Origin: Armatimonadota bacterium
GTDB taxonomy: Bacteria; Bacteroidota; Ignavibacteria; OLB7
Reading direction: 5' to 3'
DNA: 64,000 nt
NCBI GenBank assembly: GCA_020850315.1
Contig: JADZEY010000030.1
Coordinates: 1 to 64,000 of the forward strand
Below the pieces are notes generated by a model, which was given only the letters and a program-made list of their open reading frames with translations, did not search any database and was not told where the DNA came from. Positions within the stretch are counted from its first letter, which is position 1. Each line of letters begins with the position of its first letter. Shown piece by piece: positions 53,656-62,144 of the stretch. A program made the position numbers and the translations under genes.

Positions 53656-54050
53656 GGTGTGCGTTCGATGTCTGAAATCGCCTGAAAGAAATCGCCACAT
53701 CGGCTTGGCTGCCAGATGGGAGAACCACCTGCTTTCAAGGTATTCGCCGCGCACCAAGATTTCCGGCAAATGATGCCAAGATTGGAGAGGAAGAGAAAAA
53801 AAGTGGCAACTTTGGCAGAGAAGGAATGGTGAGTGGTTGCTTCGTGCGATTGCAGAGTGGGTGTTCACGCAGAGGGCGCAGAGCCAAGAAACGCAGAGAA
53901 CGCGGAGAAGAGAAGAGAGTAGAAGAGGGGGAGCTTGCCCGAAGCAGGCTGGGGGAAGGGGGGCCGGAAATGGGCGCAACCTTTAGAAGGCAGCCGCGAA
54001 CAGCACGGCGGAAAGGCCACACACAACAACAGATTCACGACCGACATACA
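53656..54050. other. intergenic region between divergent giant and DUF4870 genes
   Basis: This stretch holds the GC-rich repeat at 53866-53910 and otherwise only low-information sequence. The frame upstream of ATG 53655 stays open but lacks protein character. No TAnnTTTG element was clear on either strand. Confidence 0.5.
53866..53910. repeat. CGCAGAG-type interspersed repeat
   Basis: CACGCAGAGGGCGCAGAG followed by CCAAGAAACGCAGAG and AACGCGGAGAAG is an irregular run of the (A)CGCAGAG word. The same style of intergenic repeat occurs in many unrelated bacterial genomes. Confidence 0.6.
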
Positions 54051-54548
54051 ATGGATATCACCGAAGGACTAAAGAAACTTCAGCAACTGCATCTTGCTGG
54101 CGGGCTGACCGATGAAGAATACGCGCTGGCAAAGCAGGCGTTGTTCGATCATGTAGAGACGCGATCGGAGGATAGCCTGATGTTGATGGATGAAGACACC
54201 GACACCATCACCGACCCCGAAACCCAGCGGTGGGGGATGTTCCTGCACCTTTCCATGCTTACCGGATTTGTGATCCCCTTTGCCGGTTTCATCCTCCCGT
54301 TTGTGATTTGGCAGTCTAAGAAAAACGACTTGCCGGGGATTGAGGTCCACGGGCGGAATGCTGCCAACTGGATTATTTCGCAGGTTTTGTACTATATCAT
54401 CTTTGGTGTTCTCAGTTTCCTGTTGATTGGCATTCCGTTCCTTGTCATCGTTTTCGTTCTCAGCATCATCTTCCCAATCATTGCGGGGGTGAGGTCTAGC
54501 AATGGTGAGGTCTGGAAGTACCCGTTAAGCATCCGGTTTTTGAAGTAA
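54051..54548 (+). CDS. DUF4870 membrane protein with N-terminal SHOCT-like segment
   Basis: This 165-residue protein starts at ATG 54051. Residues 1-35 (ITEGLKKLQQLHLAGGLTDEEYALAKQALFD) form a SHOCT-type helix pair in two conserved blocks. The DUF4870 core follows: WGMFLHLSMLTGFVIPFAGFILPFVIW, then HGRNAANWIISQVLYYIIFGVLSFLLIG and a third hydrophobic helix. The family is a small integral membrane protein of unknown role, related to the Tic20-like fold. A terminator hairpin follows. Confidence 0.85.
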   Translation: MDITEGLKKLQQLHLAGGLTDEEYALAKQALFDHVETRSEDSLMLMDEDTDTITDPETQRWGMFLHLSMLTGFVIPFAGFILPFVIWQSKKNDLPGIEVHGRNAANWIISQVLYYIIFGVLSFLLIGIPFLVIVFVLSIIFPIIAGVRSSNGEVWKYPLSIRFLK

Positions 54549-54567
54549 ACGTCAATGATGAACAACA

Positions 54568-54630
54568 GCACAGCGGCATCTGCGCGGTACGTCGGTATCC
54601 CTAATCCTTGTACTTGCAGATGCCGCGTGC
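54568..54630 (+). terminator. hairpin after the DUF4870 gene
   Basis: GCAC-A-GCGGCATCTGC (54568-54583) pairs with GCAGATGCCGC-GTGC (54616-54630) around a 32-nt loop, followed by TTGTT. Eleven consecutive base pairs are perfect. Confidence 0.6.
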
Positions 54631-54754
54631 TTGTTAGGCAGGGCTGGCTTCTCTCTCTCTCAATTCTCCTTGAACGGTAGCAGATACGAAGCAGAGGAAG
54701 GATTGGATTTGCTACCATTGTTCCCCAGCATCAGCGGCTGAGCTTGGCGGCTGG

Positions 54755-55306
54755 TTAGCGCGCCGGTTCATGCAGCTGCATGGAGATCACGCGCCACCGT
54801 TTATCGCGCATCTGTGCCAGCACGGCTTCCACTTTCCCATTTCCTGCTTTCCCGTAGCTCACGCTTCCGGTCACGGATTTCCGTTTTTGTCCATCTACTT
54901 CGTCTGCTGGCTGGGTTCGCACGCTGCTGCCACGGTGGTACATCAGGAAGTGGCGGTGTGGAAGTATCACCTCATCAATCACCCAATCCCGTGTTGCATC
55001 GGGTGGGGCGTAGAGCATTGCAATTTCCAGATCACCTTCCGACAAGGTTTTCACGTAGCGTTGCAGTGCGCGTCCGGCTGCGGGGCGGGTCCAGGCGGCA
55101 ATCAGCGTCCCGATCACCAGGGCAACCACCGCCACAACTCCGAAGATGCTGAAGGATTCATCGCCGCCGCCGCCGTGGGTGCGGTAGTCGTAATCAATAA
55201 AGAACAGCACCGCAGCGATCAGGATCAACAGCATCCCGGATAGTCGGCGGGTAAGATCCATGAAGATGGCGGGCAAGTCGGATGAGGTTCCTGATTGTGG
55301 AGGCAT
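54755..55306 (-). CDS. small membrane protein of unknown function
   Basis: This 183-residue protein starts at ATG 55306. Two membrane segments (residues ~24-38, GMLLILIAAVLFFIDY, and ~53-69, IFGVVAVVALVIGTLIAA) flank a Gly/His/Asp loop. The C-terminal half looks like a small soluble alpha/beta domain (LQRYVKTLSEGDLEIAMLY, VEAVLAQMRDKRWRVISMQL), perhaps of the SnoaL/DUF4878 kind, but this is not certain. It is a single-gene unit convergent with the DUF4870 gene. Confidence 0.6.
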   Translation of the reverse strand: MPPQSGTSSDLPAIFMDLTRRLSGMLLILIAAVLFFIDYDYRTHGGGGDESFSIFGVVAVVALVIGTLIAAWTRPAAGRALQRYVKTLSEGDLEIAMLYAPPDATRDWVIDEVILPHRHFLMYHRGSSVRTQPADEVDGQKRKSVTGSVSYGKAGNGKVEAVLAQMRDKRWRVISMQLHEPAR

Positions 55307-55510
55307 AAGCGGTTAAGAAAAGAATGAGTTGTTGATGAAGGGGAACGTTTGCAGGCTGCCGCATCACCTTCATAGTTAGTGGGAACATACGCGAACGGCG
55401 GCCACAACCGCAACCAAAGAATCGCCACAATCCACATCGCAAGGTTGCGCCGCAAGTCCTGGCACAATGCCGTGCTAACCGTAGGTTATTGCTGCGTAGC
55501 TTGCAGCCCC

Positions 55511-56428
55511 ATGGATACTACTCCGTTATTCGATCTTCTTTCCATTGGCGAGTGTTTGGTGGAATTTTCACAGCAGCCGAGCGGCCAGTTCCGTCCGGCA
55601 TTTGCTGGCGACACAGCCAACACGCTTTTCTACGGCGCACGGCTTGGTCTGCGGACAGGGTTCATCTCGGCTGTTGGCGATGACCTTTTTACTGAGATGA
55701 TTGTTAGCGGGTTAGAGTCCGAACGGATTGATATCACCCACACACTGCGGCTTCCCGGGCGGCGCAATGGGCTGTACTTTATTGAATTAGACGAAACCGG
55801 GGAGCATCATTTCCACTATTGGCGGCACGATTCAGCCGCCACCGAAACGTTGCTCCATTACTCCACCGAGCGGTTAGCGAAGTTTGTTTCTTCTTCACGG
55901 ATGCTGCTGGTCTCGGGCATCACCCTTGCGGTGATGAAGGAGCCAGCGCGGTTGATTGCGTTGTTGGAAGCGGTTCGCGATACCGTCACGGTTGTTCTGG
56001 ACACCAACTACCGCCCGCGATTGTGGAGTTCGCCGGAGGAGTATCATCGCCGTATCGGGCAAATAATTCCCCACGTGGATATTCTGCTGCCGTCGCAAGC
56101 CGATTTGGAAGCCGCCTGGCAAGGGGTAGCGATTGAAAACCTGTTGTGGCATTTTGCCGAGCAGGGGGTGGGCACCATCTGCATGAAAGCTGGCGGCAAC
56201 GGCTGCGCGCTTTGGGACGACGGCATATTGGAGTGGTTCGCTCCGCCAAACGATGTCCGCGTAGTGGATGCCACCGGTGCCGGCGATGCCTTCAACGCTG
56301 GATTCATTACTGGGGTGGTGCAAGGTCGCAGCAAGGAAGAATCCTGCGCCCTTGCCCAACAGACCGCATCGCACGCGCTGACGGTTCACGGGGCATTAAA
56401 TCAGGAGTTCGGCGCGGGGGGAGCGTAG
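55511..56428 (+). CDS. PfkB-family sugar kinase, 2-keto-3-deoxygluconate kinase-like
   Basis: This 305-residue protein from ATG 55511 opens with FDLLSIGECLVEF and has the ribokinase-family sugar pocket GDTANTLFYGARLGL and FISAVGDD, and the C-terminal ATP signature DATGAGDAFNAGFI with catalytic base D259. VVLDTNYRPRLWSSPEEYH and LPSQADLEAAW fit KDG kinases (KdgK), which phosphorylate 2-keto-3-deoxygluconate, but other PfkB substrates remain possible. No pathway partner (aldolase, dehydratase) is adjacent. Upstream in-frame sequence is not conserved. Confidence 0.88.
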   Translation: MDTTPLFDLLSIGECLVEFSQQPSGQFRPAFAGDTANTLFYGARLGLRTGFISAVGDDLFTEMIVSGLESERIDITHTLRLPGRRNGLYFIELDETGEHHFHYWRHDSAATETLLHYSTERLAKFVSSSRMLLVSGITLAVMKEPARLIALLEAVRDTVTVVLDTNYRPRLWSSPEEYHRRIGQIIPHVDILLPSQADLEAAWQGVAIENLLWHFAEQGVGTICMKAGGNGCALWDDGILEWFAPPNDVRVVDATGAGDAFNAGFITGVVQGRSKEESCALAQQTASHALTVHGALNQEFGAGGA

Positions 56429-56454
56429 CGGGCTTGGGTGGCTATTTCATCATT

Positions 56455-56510
56455 GAACAGTGTTCTCACTGCCACACGCAAGAATGCTTCGACAGGCTCA
56501 GCATGAGCGG
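56455..56510. repeat. dispersed repeat GAACAGTGTTCTCAC...CAGCATGAGCG, copy 1
   Basis: This ~55-bp sequence begins GAACAGTGTTCTCAC, contains AGAATGCTTCGACAGGCTCA and ends GCATGAGCG. A near-identical copy lies at 58857-58912, in the same orientation, on the other side of the TPR-LuxR gene. Confidence 0.85.
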
Positions 56511-56646
56511 AAGGTGGTGTCCGGTGAAAAGCGGAAGGTGATGTCCGGTGAAAAAACGAAGCATTGAAATTTGCTAGGTTCAGCATGAGCGGAGGGTGGT
56601 GTCCGGTGAAAAAACGAAGCATTGAAATTCGCTATATCCAGCATGG
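56507..56646. repeat. 58-bp tandem repeat
   Basis: Two full copies (56531-56588 and 56589-56646) and one partial copy (56507-56530) share GCGGAAGGTGGTGTCCGGTG followed by AAAAAACGAAGCATTGAAAT and CAGCATG. The unit overlaps the GCATGAGCGG end of the preceding dispersed repeat. Confidence 0.85.
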
Positions 56647-56649
56647 TTT

Positions 56650-56662
56650 TGCGTAAGGTGGG
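56650..56662. repeat. solo end of the MITE-like family next to the TPR-LuxR stop
   Basis: TGCGTAAGGTGGG is the inverted-end sequence with one change, abutting the TAA stop of the leftward TPR-LuxR gene (56663). The opposite end is not recognisable. Confidence 0.55.
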
Positions 56663-58696
56663 TTACGATTCTGCAGGTGAGTTCATCACCAAGTAAAGAT
56701 CATCCTGCTTACCCAACCTCATTTTCTTTCGGATATTCAATCGGTGGAACTCAATCGTCCGTTTCGATAAAAACAGGATGGAGCAGATATTTGAGGAAGT
56801 GAGTTTCATCTTCAGTAGCGCGCAAATTTTCAACTCCATGGTTGTTAGTGTTGGGTACTGTTTTTTAAGCAAGTTCATAAATTGGCCGTGAACTTCAGAC
56901 CATTGTTGTTCAAGGTCTAATTTGTCTTCCAGCGGAATGATATTCCGTTCAAGGCGACCTATCAACCGCTCTACCACATCGTGCCCTTCCCGCACAATAT
57001 GCTTGGAAAGTTCCCGAACATCCTTACGTACCTCATGGAGTAAGTTGTTTTTATTGACAAGCTCATGAACGGTTATCTCTACTTCTCGTTGTTGGGAAGC
57101 AAGTTGTTGTTCTAACTTCTTTGCTTCGGCTTCGGCTCGTATCTTTTCTATCTCCTTCGCTTTCTCCATCTCAGCAATTTTCTGCTCCCAACCAAAACGA
57201 TCTGCCTGCTTCTGTACCGCTTCAGTCTGAACTTCCTTGTACACCTCTATTGCTTTTTCAATGTTCGCAGCATACTCCTCCCATCGGTTCTGCTGCTTGT
57301 AGAATTGGGCGATGTGATGGGTAGCAGTATAAACTCCATGTTTATTACCTACTTCAAGAAATTTCTCTATGGATTGCAGATAGTACTGTTCAGCTAATGC
57401 AACATTGTACTCAGTAAAGTCTGGGTTGGCATACAGTTGGCCAAGCAGGCGTAATGAGTTGGGGATTTCATCATTGCGGCTGTGTTCGCAAAATACTTGG
57501 TAACTACGGAGTGCTATTCTTTTGGCTTTATCGAATTCGTTGTTATGAATGTAAATTTGACATATATAAAAGCTGTACTGGCATTCTTGAACAACTTGTT
57601 TTGATTCTTGAAATGAACTGATTATTTGTGTTAAGTATTCTTCTGCTTTTTTATACTGTTTTTGTTCATACAGCATAATTGCATAGTTGCCAAGAAACTC
57701 TCCGCCATTGCTTCCATTTTTACGAATAAGAATTTCAAATGTTTTTTCAAAATATACCTCTGCCAAGTCATAACGCTCTAATTGGCGATAGAGGATGGCG
57801 ATATTCCCCAATATATTTGATATGTTTCTTTGGTCGTTGCACTGCTGTTGAATCTCTAAAGCAATCTGGTAATATTCAAGGCTTTTTTGCAAGTCACCCA
57901 TTCCACGATAACAGTGCCCCATGTTCACATAGATAATACCTTTAAATGGCTTAATATCAATATCCTGAATAAGCTGTAGCTCTTCTTGTAGCCATTTCAT
58001 GGATAATAGATATTCACCTTGTACCAGATATACTGCGCCTATATTTGCCATAGCTGTGGCTTGGCCAATGACATTGTTTAAAGCCTTGTACATCTCCAGT
58101 GAACTCTCACATAACTCCAGAGCTTTATCATACTCTCCTAAAAATATATAGCAGACCCCTAAATTTTTTGTTGCGACAGCTACATAGTCATCCATTCCGT
58201 ACAACGTAGCCGATTCGATTACTTCATTGAATATGGTAGCAGCTTCTTGCATGGGACCAACTTCTCGATAAAATTCCCCTTTTATGCTTTTCACCCTTAC
58301 TAAATCTTCCTCTCTACCATGCTCCGTAGCAATAGCCTCGGCTTCATCTATATATGATAAGGCTGTTTTATATTCTGATATTCGTAGATAGATGGTGGCA
58401 AACAGCAATCTATAGTGGATGCTGTATTCAATGCTTTTTAGCTTCTCGCTGCAAGTGCGTGCAGCCTCGGCAAACGGTATTGCCTCATTAGAATGTCCAC
58501 GCCGCCACAACGTTTCCCCGATAAGAAGATTTCCAATAACGCGCAGACGATCAATATCTTTTTCCTTTTCTTTTCCCTGCAATTCACCACACTGCTGCAT
58601 CACTTCTTGTGCAATCTCTTCGGCCTTGGCATACTGCCCCTGTCTGTTCTGTTCTTTGGCTTCCTGCAACCGTCCCTGTAATTGCTCGATTGTCAT
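56663..58696 (-). CDS. TPR-repeat transcription regulator with C-terminal LuxR-type helix-turn-helix
   Basis: This 677-residue cytoplasmic protein starts at ATG 58696. Residues ~1-470 are a superhelix of about ten TPR repeats (e.g. ALSYIDEAEAIATEHG, VATKNLGVCYIFLGEYDKALEL, YVNMGHCYRGMGDLQKSLEYY). Residues ~500-560 form a charged coiled coil (AEMEKAKEIEKIRAEAEAKK). The end (TTMELKICALLKMKLTSSNI, then CSILFLSKRTIEFHRLNIRKKM) is a LuxR/GerE DNA-binding domain. TPR-coil-LuxR proteins are common in Bacteroidota as regulators that respond to peptides or protein partners. No cognate kinase is adjacent. It is moderately AT-richer than its neighbours. Confidence 0.88.
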   Translation of the reverse strand: MTIEQLQGRLQEAKEQNRQGQYAKAEEIAQEVMQQCGELQGKEKEKDIDRLRVIGNLLIGETLWRRGHSNEAIPFAEAARTCSEKLKSIEYSIHYRLLFATIYLRISEYKTALSYIDEAEAIATEHGREEDLVRVKSIKGEFYREVGPMQEAATIFNEVIESATLYGMDDYVAVATKNLGVCYIFLGEYDKALELCESSLEMYKALNNVIGQATAMANIGAVYLVQGEYLLSMKWLQEELQLIQDIDIKPFKGIIYVNMGHCYRGMGDLQKSLEYYQIALEIQQQCNDQRNISNILGNIAILYRQLERYDLAEVYFEKTFEILIRKNGSNGGEFLGNYAIMLYEQKQYKKAEEYLTQIISSFQESKQVVQECQYSFYICQIYIHNNEFDKAKRIALRSYQVFCEHSRNDEIPNSLRLLGQLYANPDFTEYNVALAEQYYLQSIEKFLEVGNKHGVYTATHHIAQFYKQQNRWEEYAANIEKAIEVYKEVQTEAVQKQADRFGWEQKIAEMEKAKEIEKIRAEAEAKKLEQQLASQQREVEITVHELVNKNNLLHEVRKDVRELSKHIVREGHDVVERLIGRLERNIIPLEDKLDLEQQWSEVHGQFMNLLKKQYPTLTTMELKICALLKMKLTSSNICSILFLSKRTIEFHRLNIRKKMRLGKQDDLYLVMNSPAES

Positions 58697-59090
58697 TGCT
58701 GTGCCTGTAGTGGTATTGAATAGAGAGTATTCTGGTTGGAGTTGAGTTCGTATGGTTAATCAGCCAATTACTTCGACGGGTCGTGGGCTTCGACAAGGAG
58801 CCAGCGATGAGGCATCGCGAAACAGTGGCGCAAGCCAATCTGGCGGGTTTCTCAGAGAACAGTGTTCTCACAGCCCCCCGCGAGAATGCTTCGACAGGCT
58901 CAGCATGAGCGAGTGAGCAAGCTCACCCGTCAGCACAGAAGCGCGGGTGAGTTCACCTCGCCCCCGTCATTGCCCCGACCGATGTCGGGGGCTTCGACAA
59001 GGAGTCGGCGATGAAGCACCGCGAAGCCCCTCTCATCACAATGGCGAATGAGCATAATGTCTAATCGCCACGAAAATTTTTTCTATTAAA
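58697..59090. repeat. intergenic block of dispersed repeats
   Basis: Three repeat pieces follow each other: 58770-58855 (second copy of the element at 23501-23592), 58857-58912 (second copy of the element at 56455-56510) and 58963-59028 (third copy of the first, with hairpin CCCCGACCGATGTCGGGG). The rest, to the start of the ~99-bp array, is AT-rich with no gene seen. Confidence 0.8.
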
Positions 59091-59334
59091 AAAACCAGTA
59101 TAGCCCAGTACCCCCCAGCGGCATCAGGAACAGCGATGTTTGTTGGGGTTCAAAAAAGGGGGAAACATGGGGCAGGAAAAAAAATCTGCAAAACCAGTAT
59201 AGCCCAGTACCCCCCAGCGGCATTAGGAACAGCGATGTTTGCTGGGGTTCAAAAAAAGTGGGAAACATGGGGCAGGAAAAAAAATCTGCAAAACCAGTAT
59301 AGCCCAGTACCCCCCAGCGGCATCAGGAACAGCG

Positions 59335-59544
59335 ATGTTTGCTCCGAGTTTTGAACAAGGGATTTGTATCACCACCAGTCAAGCAAAAGAATCAAAAGGA
59401 CGAGCCGCTGTAAACCGTCGCTGGCCAAAAGTACTGCGTAGCCTTGCTTATAGCAAGAGGTTGAACGAAGAAAATTATACAGAACGCTTTCTGAAGAAAG
59501 AACTATGGATACTAAGCAAGTATTTATACCAATCTCAGCTGTGA
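59335..59544 (+). CDS. possible small basic protein within the repeat array
   Basis: This 69-residue frame has its ATG inside repeat copy 3 (GCGATGTTTGCT). It is Lys/Arg-rich (KESKGRAAVNRRWPKVLRSLAYSKR, in pieces) and ends LSKYLYQSQL. No family is recognised. It overlaps the next small frame by 40 nt in another frame. It may be a real gene carried by the array or a chance frame. Confidence 0.3.
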   Translation: MFAPSFEQGICITTSQAKESKGRAAVNRRWPKVLRSLAYSKRLNEENYTERFLKKELWILSKYLYQSQL

Positions 59545-59690
59545 GTATTCTGGTAGCACAAGGCTACCAATGGATAACAGGTCGGCAGGAAATGATTGTA
59601 TCGGCAGCGCTGACCTTGATTGCGCTATATCTGTTAGTGCGGTATGCTACCAGTATCCACCGCCAAAGAAAATCTGCAAAACCAGTATAG
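59505..59690 (+). CDS. possible small membrane protein within the repeat array
   Basis: This 61-residue frame has two hydrophobic stretches (VFIPISAVSILVAQGYQW and MIVSAALTLIALYLLV) and a basic C-terminus (SIHRQRKSAKPV). The last codons and the TAG stop are supplied by repeat copy 4 (AAAACCAGTATAG). The membrane-protein pattern makes it the more believable of the two frames here. Function unknown. Confidence 0.4.
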   Translation: MDTKQVFIPISAVSILVAQGYQWITGRQEMIVSAALTLIALYLLVRYATSIHRQRKSAKPV

Positions 59691-59920
59691 CCCAGTACCC
59701 CCCAGCGGCATTAGGAACAGCGATGTTTGCTGGGGCTCAAAAAAGGGGGGGAACATGGGGCAGTAAAAAAAACTGCAAAACCAGTATAGCCCAGTACCCC
59801 CCAGCGGCATCAGCAAGAGCGATGTTTGTTGGGGTTCAAAAAAGGGGGAGCATGGCGCAGCAAAAAAAAGCTGCAAAACCCAGTATAACCCAGTACCAGT
59901 TGCAGGCGCTCACAAGAGCG

Positions 59921-60019
59921 ATGTTTGTGCCAGTTAGAAAGTTCACAACGCACGGAAGGGGAACAGGAATGTTCTACCTACCAATAAAAAAACTCCATTT
60001 CACAGTCATGGAGAAATAA
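59921..60019 (+). CDS. possible 32-residue peptide after the last repeat
   Basis: The ATG of the degenerate sixth repeat (GCGATGTTTGTGCC) opens a 32-codon basic frame containing VRKFTTHGRGTGMFYLP that ends at TAA 60017-60019. It shows again that the repeat supplies a start codon to different downstream sequence. Evidence for expression is lacking. Confidence 0.2.
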   Translation: MFVPVRKFTTHGRGTGMFYLPIKKLHFTVMEK

Positions 60020-60280
60020 CAGTAGCCAACACTATCAATGCTACTGATTACGGCCACCGACGACACCGACGTTTAACCACAACGCCGCCGCTGCGATCCC
60101 GCTGATATCCGGAGATCACGGGAGAGCTATGCTCAGAATGGAATTCTAACGACTTACGCAAGGTAGAGCAGTACGCCTTGCCCGTTCAGCGAACAACACC
60201 CACGCAAAAGCGCGGAGGGAGGGTCAAGAGCCATGATCGGCAGAAATCGTACAGATCTACATCGCAATTGAGACACCGCA
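60020..60280. other. intergenic region upstream of the barrel/TANFOR pair
   Basis: The sequence holds an AGTAGC/GCTACT inverted repeat near 60021-60045 and a CTTACGCAAGG string at 60153 that distantly resembles the MITE-like ends. No promoter matching TAnnTTTG was seen and no gene is evident. Confidence 0.4.
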
Positions 60281-62077
60281 ATGCAAGCTAATAACATCAC
60301 CAGACGATCACGAAGGGATCAGTCTATGGTATGGATGCTTCTCCTTCTGCTGATTATATCTAGCAGAGAACTCCGAAGCCAAGAAGACAGCTCTTCAGCA
60401 ATAACGATCAGCGGTAGCACGGCAATTGAGTCCGATTTCTACTCTCTTCAGTCAACACCCGGCAACGCAGTTCCGACACGCCGTCCCGGTTCGCTTGTGC
60501 GGTTGACTGTCGCGCCGACAATCACCTTCGGCGATGTCCTCACGCTGCCGCTCGAATTCAGTATGACATTTCCAGAGACGACAACCCTGTTTCCAATTCC
60601 GGCGACAACAAGCGTCAGCGACTTTGTGCAGAATCTTGCGAACCGTTTCGGCATTACACCGACGTTCGGTTGGGCACGGTTCAATCTGGGAACACACACA
60701 CCGCAGCTCTCGCCGCTCTCCGGTGGTGACATCCAACTCTTCGGTGCTGGTGTTGACCTCTCCCCGGGCCACTTCAGAATCGTTGCATCGGCGGGGGCCG
60801 TGGGGCGGCGTGTGATGACCGATACCGTGGCGGGAACCGAAGGTGAGTATGCACGGCACGCCTACATGGGAAAGCTGGCATATGTTGATAGCCTGACAGA
60901 GATCGGATTGAACCTTGTCCGTGTTCGCGACGATGGCGCGTCCATTCCGGTGGTTATGAAATCCCGGGTCATCCAGCCAGATGGGTTTGACCCGACGATT
61001 CTTGACACCCTTGTTGAGCGCGACCCGCTGATGCCTGTGCCGGAGGAGAGCTTCACGGCCACACTCAACGTTCAGTTCCCGATCACCAAGGGTGTTCGTG
61101 TGGCAGCAGAGGTGGCAAGCTCGCTTTTCACACGGGATATGGAATCACAGCCTGTCTCCAAGCCTATCAGTGCCATCGAACCTCTGCTGGCGCAACGATT
61201 ATCCACACGAGCCGATCTTGCTGGGAATTTCTCCGTGATGCTGGAGCAGGAGGCTTGGGGGCTTAACCTTAAATCCAGTTATATCGGCCCGGGCTATCAC
61301 ACCCTTGCTTATCCGTGGATGGAGGCCGACAAAGTTGATGTCACAATGGAACCGCACATAGCGCTCTTCGATGATGCGCTTCGGGCAAGCGGAACAATCG
61401 GCTGGCGCAGAAACAATCTGGCAGATCAGGAGGAGGCGACGACAACCCAGTTGCTTGGTTCTGCAACCATTGATGCACGCATAGGCGATGCCCTCAGCAT
61501 CAACGGACAATATGCCAACTACGGAATAAGGACACCAGTCAGGAACGACACGTTCAGGGTGGAGACGGTCTCCCAGTCGTTCAGCGTGACACCGGTTCTG
61601 GTTCTGCCGACCGAGAACCTTACGCACGTCATCACGGCCAGCGTAGGTTTCGACACCTACACCGATCTCAATCCTGTGAGCGGTGCGGATGGACGGAGCC
61701 AGACGCGGAACCTCTCGACCAGTTATTCAGCATCACTCGCCTCCATTCCCCTCTCTCTGGAACTCTCCGGCTCGTGGCTGGTGAACCAGTTAAGTATTGG
61801 CGAGATGGAGGTCACAGGGGTTGGGCTGGGCGCGGGCTACAGGTTGTTGGGCAACGATGTGACGCTGGGAGCCTCAGCACAGCTAACGCAGACAGCACTG
61901 GGCAATATCGCTCCCGACAACGACCTCATGCTACGGCTAACCAGTACCTGGCGGATCACGGAATCGCTCCAGTTTCGGGCGCAGGCATCAACCATCAGCT
62001 ATCGCTACGGCGACTCACGTCCGGGTGTCTCGTTCCGGGAAAACTTGCTTCGGGCATCGCTGCAATGGCAGTGGTAA
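60281..62077 (+). CDS. predicted outer-membrane beta-barrel protein
   Basis: This 598-residue protein starts at ATG 60281; a later ATG in LSMVWMLLLLLIISSRE-type context (about residue 16) is possible. After a signal peptide (ending LRSQ) the sequence consists of alternating hydrophobic/polar strands with Gly and aromatic girdles, short turns and long Asp/Thr-rich loops, ending LRASLQWQW with a C-terminal aromatic. This is the profile of a large outer-membrane barrel. No family is named with confidence. The TANFOR-type gene begins 67 nt downstream, suggesting a two-gene operon. Confidence 0.65.
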   Translation: MQANNITRRSRRDQSMVWMLLLLLIISSRELRSQEDSSSAITISGSTAIESDFYSLQSTPGNAVPTRRPGSLVRLTVAPTITFGDVLTLPLEFSMTFPETTTLFPIPATTSVSDFVQNLANRFGITPTFGWARFNLGTHTPQLSPLSGGDIQLFGAGVDLSPGHFRIVASAGAVGRRVMTDTVAGTEGEYARHAYMGKLAYVDSLTEIGLNLVRVRDDGASIPVVMKSRVIQPDGFDPTILDTLVERDPLMPVPEESFTATLNVQFPITKGVRVAAEVASSLFTRDMESQPVSKPISAIEPLLAQRLSTRADLAGNFSVMLEQEAWGLNLKSSYIGPGYHTLAYPWMEADKVDVTMEPHIALFDDALRASGTIGWRRNNLADQEEATTTQLLGSATIDARIGDALSINGQYANYGIRTPVRNDTFRVETVSQSFSVTPVLVLPTENLTHVITASVGFDTYTDLNPVSGADGRSQTRNLSTSYSASLASIPLSLELSGSWLVNQLSIGEMEVTGVGLGAGYRLLGNDVTLGASAQLTQTALGNIAPDNDLMLRLTSTWRITESLQFRAQASTISYRYGDSRPGVSFRENLLRASLQWQW

Positions 62078-62144
62078 TGCTGATTGGCGACAACAGATCT
62101 ATTTGCAAATACAACCATCATTCAACGTCCTATCAAACACGCAC

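Larger units (their letters stand above)
59091..59935. repeat. six-copy ~99-bp repeat array with cassette-like insert
   Basis: Copies start at CCAGTATA near 59095, 59194, 59294, 59682, 59781 and 59880. The core CCAGTATAGCCCAGTACCCC, then CCAGCGGCATCAGGAACAGC and GATGTTTG, is nearly identical in copies 1-5 and degenerate in copy 6. Copies 1-2 and 4-5 also share a ~44-bp variable part with A- and G-runs. Between copies 3 and 4 the variable part is instead a 330-bp insert with two small frames. On the minus strand the unit encodes an in-frame peptide repeat containing FFEPQQTSLFLMPLGGTGLY; most copy differences are silent in that reading. Nature unknown. Confidence 0.9.

Noticed and set aside
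56455..56466. LexA-like GAACAGTGTTC box
   Set aside because: The half-site spacing is three, not four, and the sequence is part of a dispersed repeat with no promoter context.
59091..59935. CRISPR array
   Set aside because: The repeat unit is about 99 bp with nearly identical sequence throughout, there are no uniform unique spacers, and no cas gene is present.
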